A stretch of 64,000 bases of DNA from Dugong dugon (lineage: Eukaryota; Chordata; Mammalia; Sirenia; Dugongidae): positions 68,668,734-68,732,733 of the forward strand of contig CM057462.1 of NCBI GenBank assembly GCA_030035585.1. Direction: 5' to 3'. Positions 47,217 through 56,220 of this stretch are shown here, piece by piece (position 1 is the first letter of the stretch; every line of letters starts with the position of its first letter). The position numbers and the translations under genes were made by a program. The notes under the pieces are model-generated. The model made no database searches. It was not told where the DNA came from and saw only the letters and a program-made list of their open reading frames with translations.

Positions 47217-49996
47217 CCTGAAGTTAGAAAACCAAAGGGAAGAACACGCTTGGCATTTATCAAGCTGAAAGAACTGGAGAAAAAATTCAAGCCTGAAGTT
47301 GCCATACTGAAGGATCTATGGGCAAAAAATTGAACAACACAGAAAGCATCAAAAGAAGATGGAAGGAATACACAGTCACTGTACCAAAAAGAATTGGTCA
47401 ATGTTCAACCATTTCAGGAGGTAGCATATGATCAAAAACCAATGGTATTGAAGGAAGAAGTCCAAGCTGCACTAAAGACACTGGCGAAAAACAAGACACT
47501 GGCAAACTGAGATGTTTCAACAAATGGATGCAGCACTGGAGATGCACACTCATCTATGCGAAAAAATTTGGAGGATAGCTACCCCGTCAGCCAACTGGAA
47601 GACATCTATATTTGTGTCCATTCCAAAGAAAAGTGATCCAACAGAATGCAGAAATTATTGAACAATATCTTTAATAGCACACACAAGTACAATTTTGTTG
47701 AAGATAATTCAAAAACAATTGCAGCAGTACGTCTACAGGGAACTGCTAGAAATTCAAGCCAGGTTGAGGAGAACTCAAAGTGAAGGATATCATTGGGATG
47801 TCAGATGGATCTTGGCTGAAAACACAATACCAGAAAGATGTTTACCAGTGTTTTATTGACTGTGCAAAGGCATTCAACTGTGTGGATCATAACAAATTAT
47901 GGATAACATTGCAAAGAATGGGAATTCCAGAACCCTTAATTGTGTTCATGTGCAATCTGTACATAGACCAAGAGGAAGTTGTTCAAACAGAACAAGGTGA
48001 TACTGCATGGTTTAAAATCAGGAAAGGTATGTGTCAGAGTTGTATCCTTTCACTCCCCTTATTCAGCCTGTATGCTGAGCAAATAATCTGAGAAGGTGGA
48101 CTATATGAAAAATGCAGCACCAAGATTGGAGGAAGCTCATTAACAACCTGTGATATTCAGATGACACAACCTTGCTTGTTGAATGAAGAGGACTTGAAGT
48201 ACTTACTGATGAAGATCAAAGATTACAGCCTTCAGTAGGGATTACACCTGAAACATAAAGAAAACAAAAATCCTCACAACTGGACCAATAAGCAGCATCA
48301 TGTCAAATGGAGAAATACTGAAGTTGTCAAGGATTTTATTTTACTTGGATCCACAATCAGTGTTCATGGAAGCAGAAGTCAAGTAATCAGATGAGGTCTT
48401 GCATTGGGCAAATATGCTGCAAAAGATCCCTTTAAAGTGTTCGAAAGCGAAGATGTCACTTTGAGGACTAAGGTGGCCTGACCCAAACCATGGTATTTTC
48501 AATTGCTTTATATGCATAGGAAAGCTGGACAAAGAGTAAGGAAGATTGAATAAGAACTGATGCCTTTGAATTGGTGTTGGCAAAGAATATTAAATATACC
48601 ACGGACTGCTAGAAGAATGAACAAATCTGTCTTGGAAGAAGTACAGCCAGAATGCTTCTTAGAAGTGAGGATAGTGAGACTTCATCTCAAGTACTTTGGA
48701 CATGTTATCAGGAGGGACCAGTCCCTGGACCACCACGTGTCTGTCAGTTTGTTGTACTGTGGTGGCTCATGTGTTGCTGTGATACTGGAAGTTTTGCCAC
48801 TAGTATTTCAAATACCAGCAGGGTCACCCTTAGTGGACAAGTTTCAGTGCAGCTTCCAGACTAAGACAGAAGGATCTGGCAGTCTACTTCTGAAAAAATT
48901 GGCCAGTGAAAGCCTTATGAATAGCAGCGGAACATTGACATATGCCGGAAGATGAGCCCCTCAGGTTGTAAGGCACTCAGAATACAACTAGGGATGAGCT
49001 GTCTCCTCAAATCAGAGTTGACTTTAATGATGTGGATGAAGTCAAGCTTTCAGGGCCTTCATTTGCTGACATGGCACAACTCAAAATGAGAACAAACAGC
49101 TGCAAACATCCATTAATAATCCTTTCATCATATTCAGTCTGTATGCTGAGCAAATAATTGAAGAACCTGGACTATATGAAGAAGAACGGGGCATCAGCAT
49201 TGGAGGAAGACTCATTAACAACCTGCGTTATGCAGATGACACAACTTGCTTGCTGAAAGTGAAGAGGACTTGAAGCTCTGACTGATGAAGATCAAAGACT
49301 ACAGCCTTCAATAGGGATTACACCTCAACATAAAGAAAACAAAAATCCTCACAGCTGAACCAATAAGCAAAAACATGATAAACAGAGAAAATATTGACAT
49401 TGTAAAGGATTTCATTTTACTTGGATCCACAATCAACACCCATGGAAGCAGCGATCAAAAAATCAAAGGATGCATATTGGCCAAATCTGCTGCAAAGACT
49501 TCTTTAAAGTGTTAAAAAGCAAAGATGTCACTTTAAGGACTATGTGCACCGGACCCAAGCAGTGGTGTTTTCAATTGGCTCATATGCATGTGGAAGCTGG
49601 ACAATGAATAAGGAAGGTTGAAGAAGAATTGATGCCTTTGAATTATTGTGTTGGTGAAGAATATCGAACATACCATGGACTGCCAGAAGAACAAATCTGT
49701 CTTGAAAGAAGTACAGTCAGAATGCTCTTTAGAAGCAAGTATGGCAAACCTTCGTCTCACATACTTTCAACATGTTGTCAGGAGGGATCAGTCCCTGGAG
49801 AAGGACATCATACTTGATAAAGTAGAGGGTCAGTGAAAAAGAGGAAGACCCTCAACGAGATGGATTGACACAGTGGCTGCATCAATGGGCTCAAGCATTA
49901 CAATGATTGTGAGGATGGTGCAGGACCAAGCAGTGTTTCCTTCTCTTGTACGTAGGGTCGCTATGAGTTGGAACCAACTGACTGGCACCTAGCAAC
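47217..49996 (+). mobile_element. Composite RTE F/G bounded by one target-site duplication
   Basis: Segment F (47217-48728) is a 5'-truncated RTE from the linker to about 200 bases short of the 3' end. Segment G (48729-49122) starts exactly at the RTE 5' end. A third segment (49123-49996) is RT and 3' tail. All are in plus orientation. attctgtctaga (47205-47216) and attctgccgaga (49997-50008) match at 10 of 12 positions and bracket the whole unit, suggesting a single integration. The third segment joins G at a 3-base microhomology, an internal deletion. All frames are broken; YADD is intact at 49229-49240. Confidence 0.82.
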
Positions 49997-50008
49997 ATTC
50001 TGCCGAGA

Positions 50009-50180
50009 TTATTACATTGGTTTCAGTCAGAATATCTTCTCAGGTATGAAATCTGCTTTTGTGTGGGATAGACATAAATGTTTTTGATTCCGGACATTTG
50101 CTTTAAAGTGGGAGAGGTGTCTGACTGATTCCAAAGTCTTTTTTAGGAAATGACTGGCCAAGGTGAGGTCTGATCATAAC
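50009..50180. other. Unique sequence between RTE composite and CFAP144 promoter
   Basis: There is no recognised repeat. It forms the distal upstream flank of CFAP144. Confidence 0.5.
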
Positions 50181-50393
50181 TCCATTATCTCTTGGATCCG
50201 TCGCTTGGCAGCGAGTCCTTTTCTGGTAGTATCCAGCACTGGTTCTAGTAACTAGGCTAGGTCCTGAGAAGCTGGGGAGGGTGGGTCGGGAGCCGGAATG
50301 GGCAGGAGCTAAGTAAGATTATAGGAGGTGGGGAAGGGCGGAAGAGAACCGACCGGGGGAAGCACGGTCTGTAGGAAGGTTGTATAGGACGCT

Positions 50394-50406
50394 GTTGCCT
50401 GGAGAC
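50394..50406 (+). promoter_or_regulatory. RFX X-box-like motif 1
   Basis: GTTGCC-T-GGAGAC fits the X-box consensus RYYNYY-N(1-3)-RRNRAC at every defined position. RFX factors use this site to drive ciliary genes. It lies 97 bases upstream of the CFAP144 ATG. Confidence 0.7.
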
Positions 50407-50419
50407 AGCGTGGGACGCG

Positions 50420-50432
50420 GTTACCTGAAGAC
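50420..50432 (+). promoter_or_regulatory. RFX X-box-like motif 2
   Basis: GTTACC-T-GAAGAC also fits the full X-box consensus with the same one-base spacer. It starts 26 bases after motif 1 and is in the same orientation. Confidence 0.65.
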
Positions 50433-50502
50433 CGCTGGAGGTCACGGACGAGGCGATCCTCCTGAGGGCTGTGAGAGAGCCGGACCTAGCCGGGCCAGAA
50501 CC

Positions 50503-50635
50503 ATGGCGGGACACCAAAGGGAGAAGGTGGTCCTAGATGAGGTCCATCACAACCAGATTTTGCGGGAATTGTACCTCAGAGAGTTACGAACCCAGAAACT
50601 CTACACGGAGTATCACGTGAATCCCCTCGGCAAAG
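50503..50635 (+). CDS. CFAP144: CFAP144 (FAM183A-type) exon 1
   Basis: First coding exon of a small cilia- and flagella-associated protein of the FAM183/CFAP144 family, an axonemal component of motile cilia. ATG at 50503 is in a strong Kozak context (ACCATGG). The exon encodes 44 codons, including [21 protein letters not shown], a helical stretch typical of the family, and ends in phase 1 at AAA-G before a GTGAGG donor at 50636. Exons 1-3 together give exactly 99 codons in frame; the family protein is about 130-135 residues, so one exon (about 35 residues) is missing. The paralogue FAM183B is the main alternative; family assignment is from recalled similarity. Nothing in the exon looks broken. 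Confidence 0.88.
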
Positions 50636-51027
50636 GTGAGGGGCGCAGAGGAATGGAGGAGGGAAAAAGAGGAGGGAGAGAGCCTCCTGGAAGAAGGAGA
50701 GGCCTGGGGATGGGGTTGGGGTGCGGGCCAGAGCAAATGGGATGCCTTCTCTGAACACTCCTCCCCACACCATCGCAGGCTGGGGTCACTCTTCAGCTCC
50801 TGCCATTTCAAGACCCTCTTAGGCTTCAGGAACTATGACCTAGCCACACATCACATCAAATATATTAAAATGTACGGAGGTCATGATTAAATATTTTTCT
50901 TGTAAAAAAAAAGTCGAAATTCTTTTTACATTTTTGCTTTTGAAATAATTTACTTATTTTGGCAGGGGGTATTTTGTTGTTCTTTTGGTGTTTTTTGTTT
51001 GTTTTTTTTAAAGCTAATTTTTTTTAA

Positions 51028-51090
51028 GCTTCCAATATTGTCTTAACCGACTCCACAGCAATGGGTTTTGTTTTGTTTTTTCTTTAAATA
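51028..51090 (+). repeat. SINE tail fragment in intron 1
   Basis: The word 'accgactccacagcaatggg' followed by a T-rich stretch matches the AfroSINE 3' tail. The head is missing. Confidence 0.5.
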
Positions 51091-51094
51091 TTGT

Positions 51095-52135
51095 CTTAGA
51101 CCTTCAGAAAGCTCAGAGATAGTAGACCTCGGGCCCATACCCCCCTGATAAAAGGCCTTACCCACCACTCTTCTCACTTTGCACACTGCTTGGGCAGTTT
51201 CATCTGGTTCTGTAACATCAGCTCACCTTAAATGCCCTTGAGTCTCAAATGGAACTCAAAACCCACACATCCAACCACCTCCCAGTACCTTCTCCTGGAC
51301 AACCCATAAGTACCTCACACTCGCCAGTTTGAAAACTAGATTCGTTTCACATCCTCACTCCCACCTGCTCTACTCTGAAATACCCTATCTCAGCACAAGG
51401 CACAACAACCACTCACTCTCCCAAGTTAGAAGCCTAGGAGTCATCCTTGACACCTCTCTCCCCTCACCCCACACATCTAAGTAGTCACCAAATCCTGTTT
51501 ATTCCTTGACATCTCTCTCACCTGGTGCTTTCCATGTTCCTACTTCAGTGAAAGACACCACCATGCACGTGGAGGCATCTCCATGTCTACTTACCAAGAC
51601 CTCTTCAGTTCTTCCTCTAAATAGCCCCTGAATCTGCCTCTTTCTCCATCCTCACTCCCACAGCCTAGCAGGGCCTTAGTCAGTAATTCTTGCCTGGATT
51701 ATTCTGACTCCTGACTGCTCTCCTCGGAAACACTGGTTTCTATTGGCCTGTAGTCATTTTTCAATACTCTCCACCTAGCTTACTCCACTTAAGCTATTCT
51801 GGTTTTCTTGATGTTGCTCATACTTATCAGGCTCACTCTCATTTCCTCCCACAGATACTCACACAGCTCATTCCCTCACTTTTTTCAGGGCTCAAATGTA
51901 TCTCCTTAGTGATACATCATCCACACCCTGCCCCACCATCAACTCTGTATCCACTTGTTCTTCTTGATTCTTCTTCATCCACTTGTATTTGCCAAACATT
52001 ATATGTTGGCTTATTATCTGTCTCCACAATAGAATGGAGGCTCAGTGAGTTTAGGAACCTTCTCTGAAGTTCATGACTGTATCTCCAGTGCACCAGTAAT
52101 TCTGTGCTGAATGAGTGAGTTAGTGAATGAATGTG
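51095..52135 (+). mobile_element. L2 LINE in CFAP144 intron 1
   Basis: L2 3'-half words are spread across the region ('ctcccaagttagaagcctag', 'gtcatccttgacacctctct', 'gcctggattattctgactcc'). It ends in 'gtatctccagtgcaccag' and (TGAA)-type repeats near 52120-52135. It is ancient, with no coding potential. Confidence 0.75.
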
Positions 52136-52227
52136 GATGCTGCTCCTCTGTGATCACATGACCTCCTAGGTATATATCACTCTCTGACTAACCTCATTAG
52201 ATTGTGTGGCATGTCTGCCTTCCCTTG

Positions 52228-52430
52228 AGACCAGTGCTGTCTAACAGAATGTTCTGCAAGGATGAAAATGTCCTATATCTCTGCTGCCTCAATCTGTGGC
52301 TTTTGAGCACTTGAAATGTGGCTACTGTGACTGAGGAACTGAATTTTTAGTCATATTTAATTTTAATTATTTAAGTTCAAATACCCAAATGTGGCTGGTG
52401 ACCACACACTGGACAGCGCCACTCTAGACT
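52228..52430 (+). mobile_element. MER5A-like hAT MITE
   Basis: It contains 'ttttgagcacttgaaatgtg' and 'gactgaggaactgaattttt', with inverted ends 'cagtgctgtctaacag' and 'ctggacagcgccac'. Length is about 200 bases. It probably interrupts L2 sequence. Confidence 0.75.
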
Positions 52431-52525
52431 ACGAGCTCCCTGAGGGGCTTATTCAGCTTTGTTCCCTAGTGCCCAGCACAATACCTGACATATGGCAGAT
52501 ACTCAGTAAGTGCTACATGAGTGCC
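52431..52525 (+). mobile_element. L2 3' terminus
   Basis: 'agactacgagctccctgagg' through 'gatactcagtaagtgctac' is a standard L2 end, just upstream of exon 2. Confidence 0.65.
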
Positions 52526-52597
52526 CGGCCTAAGGTGCCCTAGAGAGGGCAGGGAGTTAGAGTTTTAACATGAACCTGTGATACTGTTTTTCTCTAG

Positions 52598-52657
52598 TTC
52601 ACACAATCACCAGAAAGCCCATGGCTTGGCACGATAACCTGGAGGAACCTGCAGATG
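52598..52657 (+). CDS. CFAP144: CFAP144 exon 2
   Basis: A 60-base exon after a polypyrimidine tract and AG at 52596-52597, ending before a GTAAGT donor at 52658. It completes the split codon of exon 1 (G|TT = Val). It encodes HTITRKPMAWHDNLEEPAD, the most characteristic segment of the family, and ends in phase 1. Intron 1 is 1962 bases. Confidence 0.9.
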
Positions 52658-52904
52658 GTAAGTCTTGGGGTTTGAAAATACCTTTGAGATACAGCACAGA
52701 GAGACAGGCTGGATGGAGAGCCCCTCAGGGTAGTGCTACCTTCGGGCAAGCATCAGAGTCCTCTGGTTTGATTGTCTGGGAACTGGACTCATACTAACCA
52801 AGCTCACAAGAGACTGACACAGTCAACTATAATGCTAATTTATTAACTGTCAAGCCAACAAAAAAGTTCATAATGGCCCCAACAGTGTATTTGTTCATGA
52901 CCAA

Positions 52905-53120
52905 GAATTTAGTGAGTATAAGGATGGGTTCTGGAGTTATACTAATTAAGTTCAAATCCTGGCTCAGCCACTCATTAACTATGTGACTTTGGACAAGTGA
53001 TTTAATCTCTCTAAGCTATCTGTTAGGGTTGCTGTGAGGATTAAATGAAGTAATACAAGTGCTTAGAAGAGTATATGGTACATGGTGCTCCACAAATGCT
53101 AGTTATTATTATTTTCATTA
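52905..53120 (+). repeat. MIR SINE in intron 2
   Basis: MIR core 'ctatgtgactttggacaagt' and 3' part 'gttgctgtgaggattaaatg', ending at 'caaatgctagttattattat'. Confidence 0.85.
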
Positions 53121-53159
53121 TTACCATGTCATAGTCACTATGACAGGGGTTGGAGGTGA

Positions 53160-53626
53160 GAATCCCATAGCATAATGAAGGGAACAAACAAGTAAATGCA
53201 CTAACAGAGCAGGACTGGTGTGGCAACAGCACAGAAAACAGGTGCCTCAGACAGGCAGTAGAGTTCTGGGAGGTCTTAGAAGAGGTGATAACAGGATGAC
53301 GTGGAATACGTCAGTTGAAGACTGTGGAAGGACATCCTGAGTGTATGCAAAGGCCCAGAAGTGAGAAATACTAGCGTGGTTTGAGAACGGCAAGCAGTTT
53401 GGCATGGCCACAGTATACAGGTGGAGACGTGGCCATGTTTGAGAATGAGGGAAGAGAGATATCTGCTGGAAAGCCAGATCGTTCGTGGAAAGCCCTCTTC
53501 CCTCCTTTATACCTTCCTAGAGTAGAATTTGATGGAGGAAGGATGTAGGATTTATACAGGAGGATGGGGTGGGAAGTAGGGGAAGGGAGGGGAGGATCTA
53601 GTAGCATAGTAAAGGAGATAGACAAG
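53160..53626 (-). mobile_element. L2-like sequence, reverse orientation
   Basis: It resembles reverse-strand L2 of the kind at 19320-20580. The assignment is weak. It continues after the SINE at 53830-53980. Confidence 0.35.
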
Positions 53627-53639
53627 TAAATAAACTAAT

Positions 53640-53816
53640 GTTGTTATTGTTAGTTGCTGTCAAGTCAATTCTGACTGATGGCGACTCCGTATGTGCAGAG
53701 TAAGGCAAGGCTGTGACCTTTCAGAAATAGATCGCCAGGCCTGTCTTCCAAGGCATCTCTGGGTGGGTTTGAACTGCCAGTAACTGAGTGCTTAACCATT
53801 TGCCTCACCCAGGCAT
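53640..53816 (-). repeat. AfroSINE-like SINE with 13-bp duplication
   Basis: Reverse orientation: tail at the left starting 'ttgttattgttagttgctgtc', head at the right. The perfect duplication taaataaactaat (53627-53639, 53817-53829) fixes the boundaries. Its first ~50 bases are clearly similar to the RTE 3' end at 56221-56270. Confidence 0.9.
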
Positions 53817-53999
53817 TAAATAAACTAATAGGGAGAGCATAATCAAAGGAAGTAAGGTTGTTATCTGTGTGAGGAGACCAGCCTAGTTAGAGTAAAAGAT
53901 GCATGTCAGGGACTTGGGGCAATAAGGAAAATAACAGGTGGTGAGGGTCTTGAAAGCCAGGTATTACTATCTGCCTTATATCAAGGATATGCCTAACTC

Positions 54000-54215
54000 G
54001 ATGCTAGGCCCTTTATTCACATTCCTTCACTCCATTCCCATAGTCATTTTGCTGAGGTACACATTTTCCTCCCATTTTACAGATGGGCAAAACATGGCCC
54101 TGAGAAGTTAAACAACTTGACAAGTTAACAGTGGCATGGCCAGGATTGCCTGACTCTATAAAGCCCAGGTTCTTTCCATTGCCAAACTGCCTCTCTCAAA
54201 TTGAGACTTAATAGG
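54000..54215 (-). repeat. MIR SINE, reverse orientation
   Basis: 'cattttacagatgggcaaaa' and the following 'ggattgcctgactctataaa' phrase mark a reverse MIR. Confidence 0.75.
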
Positions 54216-54254
54216 GTAGAAATTGAAAATATATTGAAGTTCTTAAAGCTGTGG

Positions 54255-54705
54255 AGTTACAAAAATATCTGGTGTCAACAGTCATACTTATTTCAATACG
54301 GAAAGGTTTAACCTCACTTCTTACTGCCCTCCTCCTCACTCTCTGCCTCAGTCACAATGGCCAAACTCGCTCATGCCCCAGGGACTTTGTTCTTGCTGCC
54401 TGCAGTAGTCTTCCTCTGCTTCCTCCCAGGGCTGGCTCCTGCTTGGCCTCCAGAGAGGCTTCTTCCACCACCCATCTAAAGTGCCACCCCACCTTCATAT
54501 GCCCCTTCAACTACTCCTTTCTTCACAGCATGTATCGCTGTCTGCAACTATGGGGTTAATCTGTATATTGTGCCTCCTGTCTCCCCACCCAGCCTATGAG
54601 CTCCAGGAGAGCAAGGACCATGTCCGTCTCACTCAGTGCTCTACTCCCAGGGCCCAGAACCCATCACAGTTTGTGCTCAACAAATATTTGTTGAAAGATG
54701 TGTGA
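54255..54705 (+). mobile_element. L2 LINE 3' end
   Basis: L2 end words 'gagctccaggagagcaagga', 'ccagggcccagaacc' and 'caacaaatatttgttgaaag'. It ends about 155 bases before exon 3. Confidence 0.8.
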
Positions 54706-54860
54706 AGGAACCAGACATTCCTATCTCGAGGCCTAGGCAAGCCTCTGATCCAGGAGTGCTCTGCCTCTAAGGAGTAATGTGTCCAGAGGAAAGGGCACAG
54801 GAACACGCCTTGGTCCCCAAGCCTGACTTCTTCATAACCCAAGCCTCATCTATCTCTCAG

Positions 54861-54964
54861 CCAGGTTTCTGAATCTCATTCACCATGCTGCCCAGGGACC
54901 GAGGAAGAAATACCCGGAGACACAGACTGAAAGCCAGGAAATTGGATGGGACTCAGAGCCCTTG
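54861..54964 (+). CDS. CFAP144: CFAP144 exon 3
   Basis: A 104-base exon after AG at 54859-54860, ending before GTAAGC at 54965. It completes the split codon (G|CC = Ala), then encodes [20 protein letters not shown], followed by [15 protein letters not shown], and ends in phase 0. Intron 2 is 2203 bases. I found no fourth exon downstream in this window. Intron 3 would therefore exceed 9 kb, enlarged by RTE and SINE insertions. Confidence 0.9.
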
Positions 54965-54989
54965 GTAAGCATGGCTCCTTCACTTGGGA

Positions 54990-55245
54990 TACACGAAGAA
55001 GCACAGAGGTCATGTTGGTGGTGGCTAAGAGAACATGGTATGGAACCAGACTGCCTGGGCTTGAATTCTGGTTACCACTTAACAGCTGTGTGACCTTGGG
55101 TAAGTTACTAAGTTCTCTCATGACTCCGTTTCCACATTGTAAAAAGGGCATACAACAGTATCTATTCCATAAAGTTGTTGTGATGATTAAATGAAGTAAT
55201 AGTTGTAAAGCACTTAGAACAGTGCCTGGTACAGAGTAAATACTG
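54990..55245 (+). repeat. MIR SINE in intron 3
   Basis: MIR core 'cagctgtgtgaccttgggta' and 3' part 'cagtgcctggtacagagtaa'. An AfroSINE is inserted at its 3' end. Confidence 0.85.
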
Positions 55246-55459
55246 GATAAACCAAAACCAGTTGCTGTCGAGTCTATTCTGATTCATGGAAACCCCACGT
55301 GTGTCAGAGTAAAACTGTGCTCCATAGTGTTTTCAATGGCTAATTTTTCAGAAGTAGCTCAATAGGCCTTTCTTCTGAGGCGCCTCTGGTTGGACTTGAA
55401 CCTCCAACCTTTTGGTTAGCAGCCTAGAATATTAACTGTCTGCACCACCCAGTGACTCC
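55246..55459 (-). repeat. AfroSINE-like SINE, reverse orientation
   Basis: Tail at the left ('gttgctgtcgagtctattct'), head at the right ('ccaaccttttggttagcagc'). It is flanked by the 8-base aaatactg at 55238-55245 and 55460-55467. Confidence 0.85.
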
Positions 55460-55479
55460 AAATACTGTCTATGGATTAA

Positions 55480-55605
55480 ATAAAGTTTGCGGATGACGGA
55501 CTGCCTGAGCTTGCTCTACCAGTTATTAGTAGATCTTCAGCGTGTCACTTAACATCTCTAAGCTCTGTACCCTTACCTGTAAAATGGGAATGTCAGTAAC
55601 ATGAC
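55480..55605 (+). repeat. MIR fragment
   Basis: 'gcgtgtcacttaacatctct' and 'acctgtaaaatgggaatgtc' are MIR core words. Confidence 0.65.
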
Positions 55606-55708
55606 TCAACTCCTTTGATTGGAAGGACACAGTTAGCTGCGAGGGAGCCTGGGAAATGTAGTATTTAGCCCATTGTTACTCTAAGTAATGTAGGGCTTAT
55701 GTTACTAA

Positions 55709-55918
55709 CAGGCTATGGGTGGCACAACAGTTAGCTCAACTGCTAACTTAAAGGTTGGCGGTTTGAACCCACCCAGTGGTAACGCAGAAGAAAAGGCTCA
55801 GCCATCTGCTTCCATAAGATTATCACCAAGAAAACCCTATGGAGCATTTCTACTCTGTAACACATGGGGTCGTCATGAGTCAGAATCGACTCAGCAGCAG
55901 TGGGTTTGGTTTTTGGCC
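55709..55918 (+). repeat. AfroSINE-like SINE, sense orientation
   Basis: Sense copy: A-box-like 'tggcacaacagttag' near 55718, B-box-like GGTTTGAACCC at about 55760, tail 'catgagtcagaatcgactca' near 55873, then a TG-rich end. It is flanked by tgttactaa at 55700-55708 and 55919-55927. The tRNA-like head supports pol III transcription and the tail copies the RTE 3' end. Confidence 0.9.
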
Positions 55919-56220
55919 TGTTACTAAGAAAGAAAGAAAATGCAGAATTTTGAATAGACAACTTGAAGTTTCTGCCACATTTGCCTTTCAACTCTGCTTT
56001 TGTCTTTCATCACGCAGGTTTTAATTTTAAAGTACAGGCAGTCCCCAGGTTACGAACATTCGACTTACGGACAACTTAAGAACGGACTGTGATAAAGCCT
56101 ATTATATTAAAAATTTGAGTGAAATACAATGGTTCATAATAACAAACACACGCACTACTTTGTGATCCTGTTGAAAACATTGCACGGTTTGGAAGTGATT
56201 CTTAAGTGCTTCATATGCAT

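Larger units (their letters stand above)
50181..50502 (+). promoter_or_regulatory. CpG-rich CFAP144 promoter / 5' UTR region
   Basis: GC-rich sequence with many CpGs directly upstream of the ATG contrasts with the AT-rich repeats to its left. There is no TATA box. The transcription start is not determinable by eye but probably lies between the X-box motifs (50394-50432) and the ATG, or just before them. The last RTE insertion ends only about 170-190 bases upstream of this region. Confidence 0.65.

Noticed and set aside
50257-50517. Reverse 86-codon frame over the CFAP144 promoter
   Set aside because: It is Arg/Pro/Ser-rich, as any GC-rich CpG region yields, with no conserved features; a divergent transcript is possible but not supported.
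50380-50754. Frame running from the 5' UTR through exon 1 into intron 1
   Set aside because: It is in the CFAP144 frame upstream of the ATG, but the GTGAGG donor at 50636 and the exon 2 match show the real protein is spliced.
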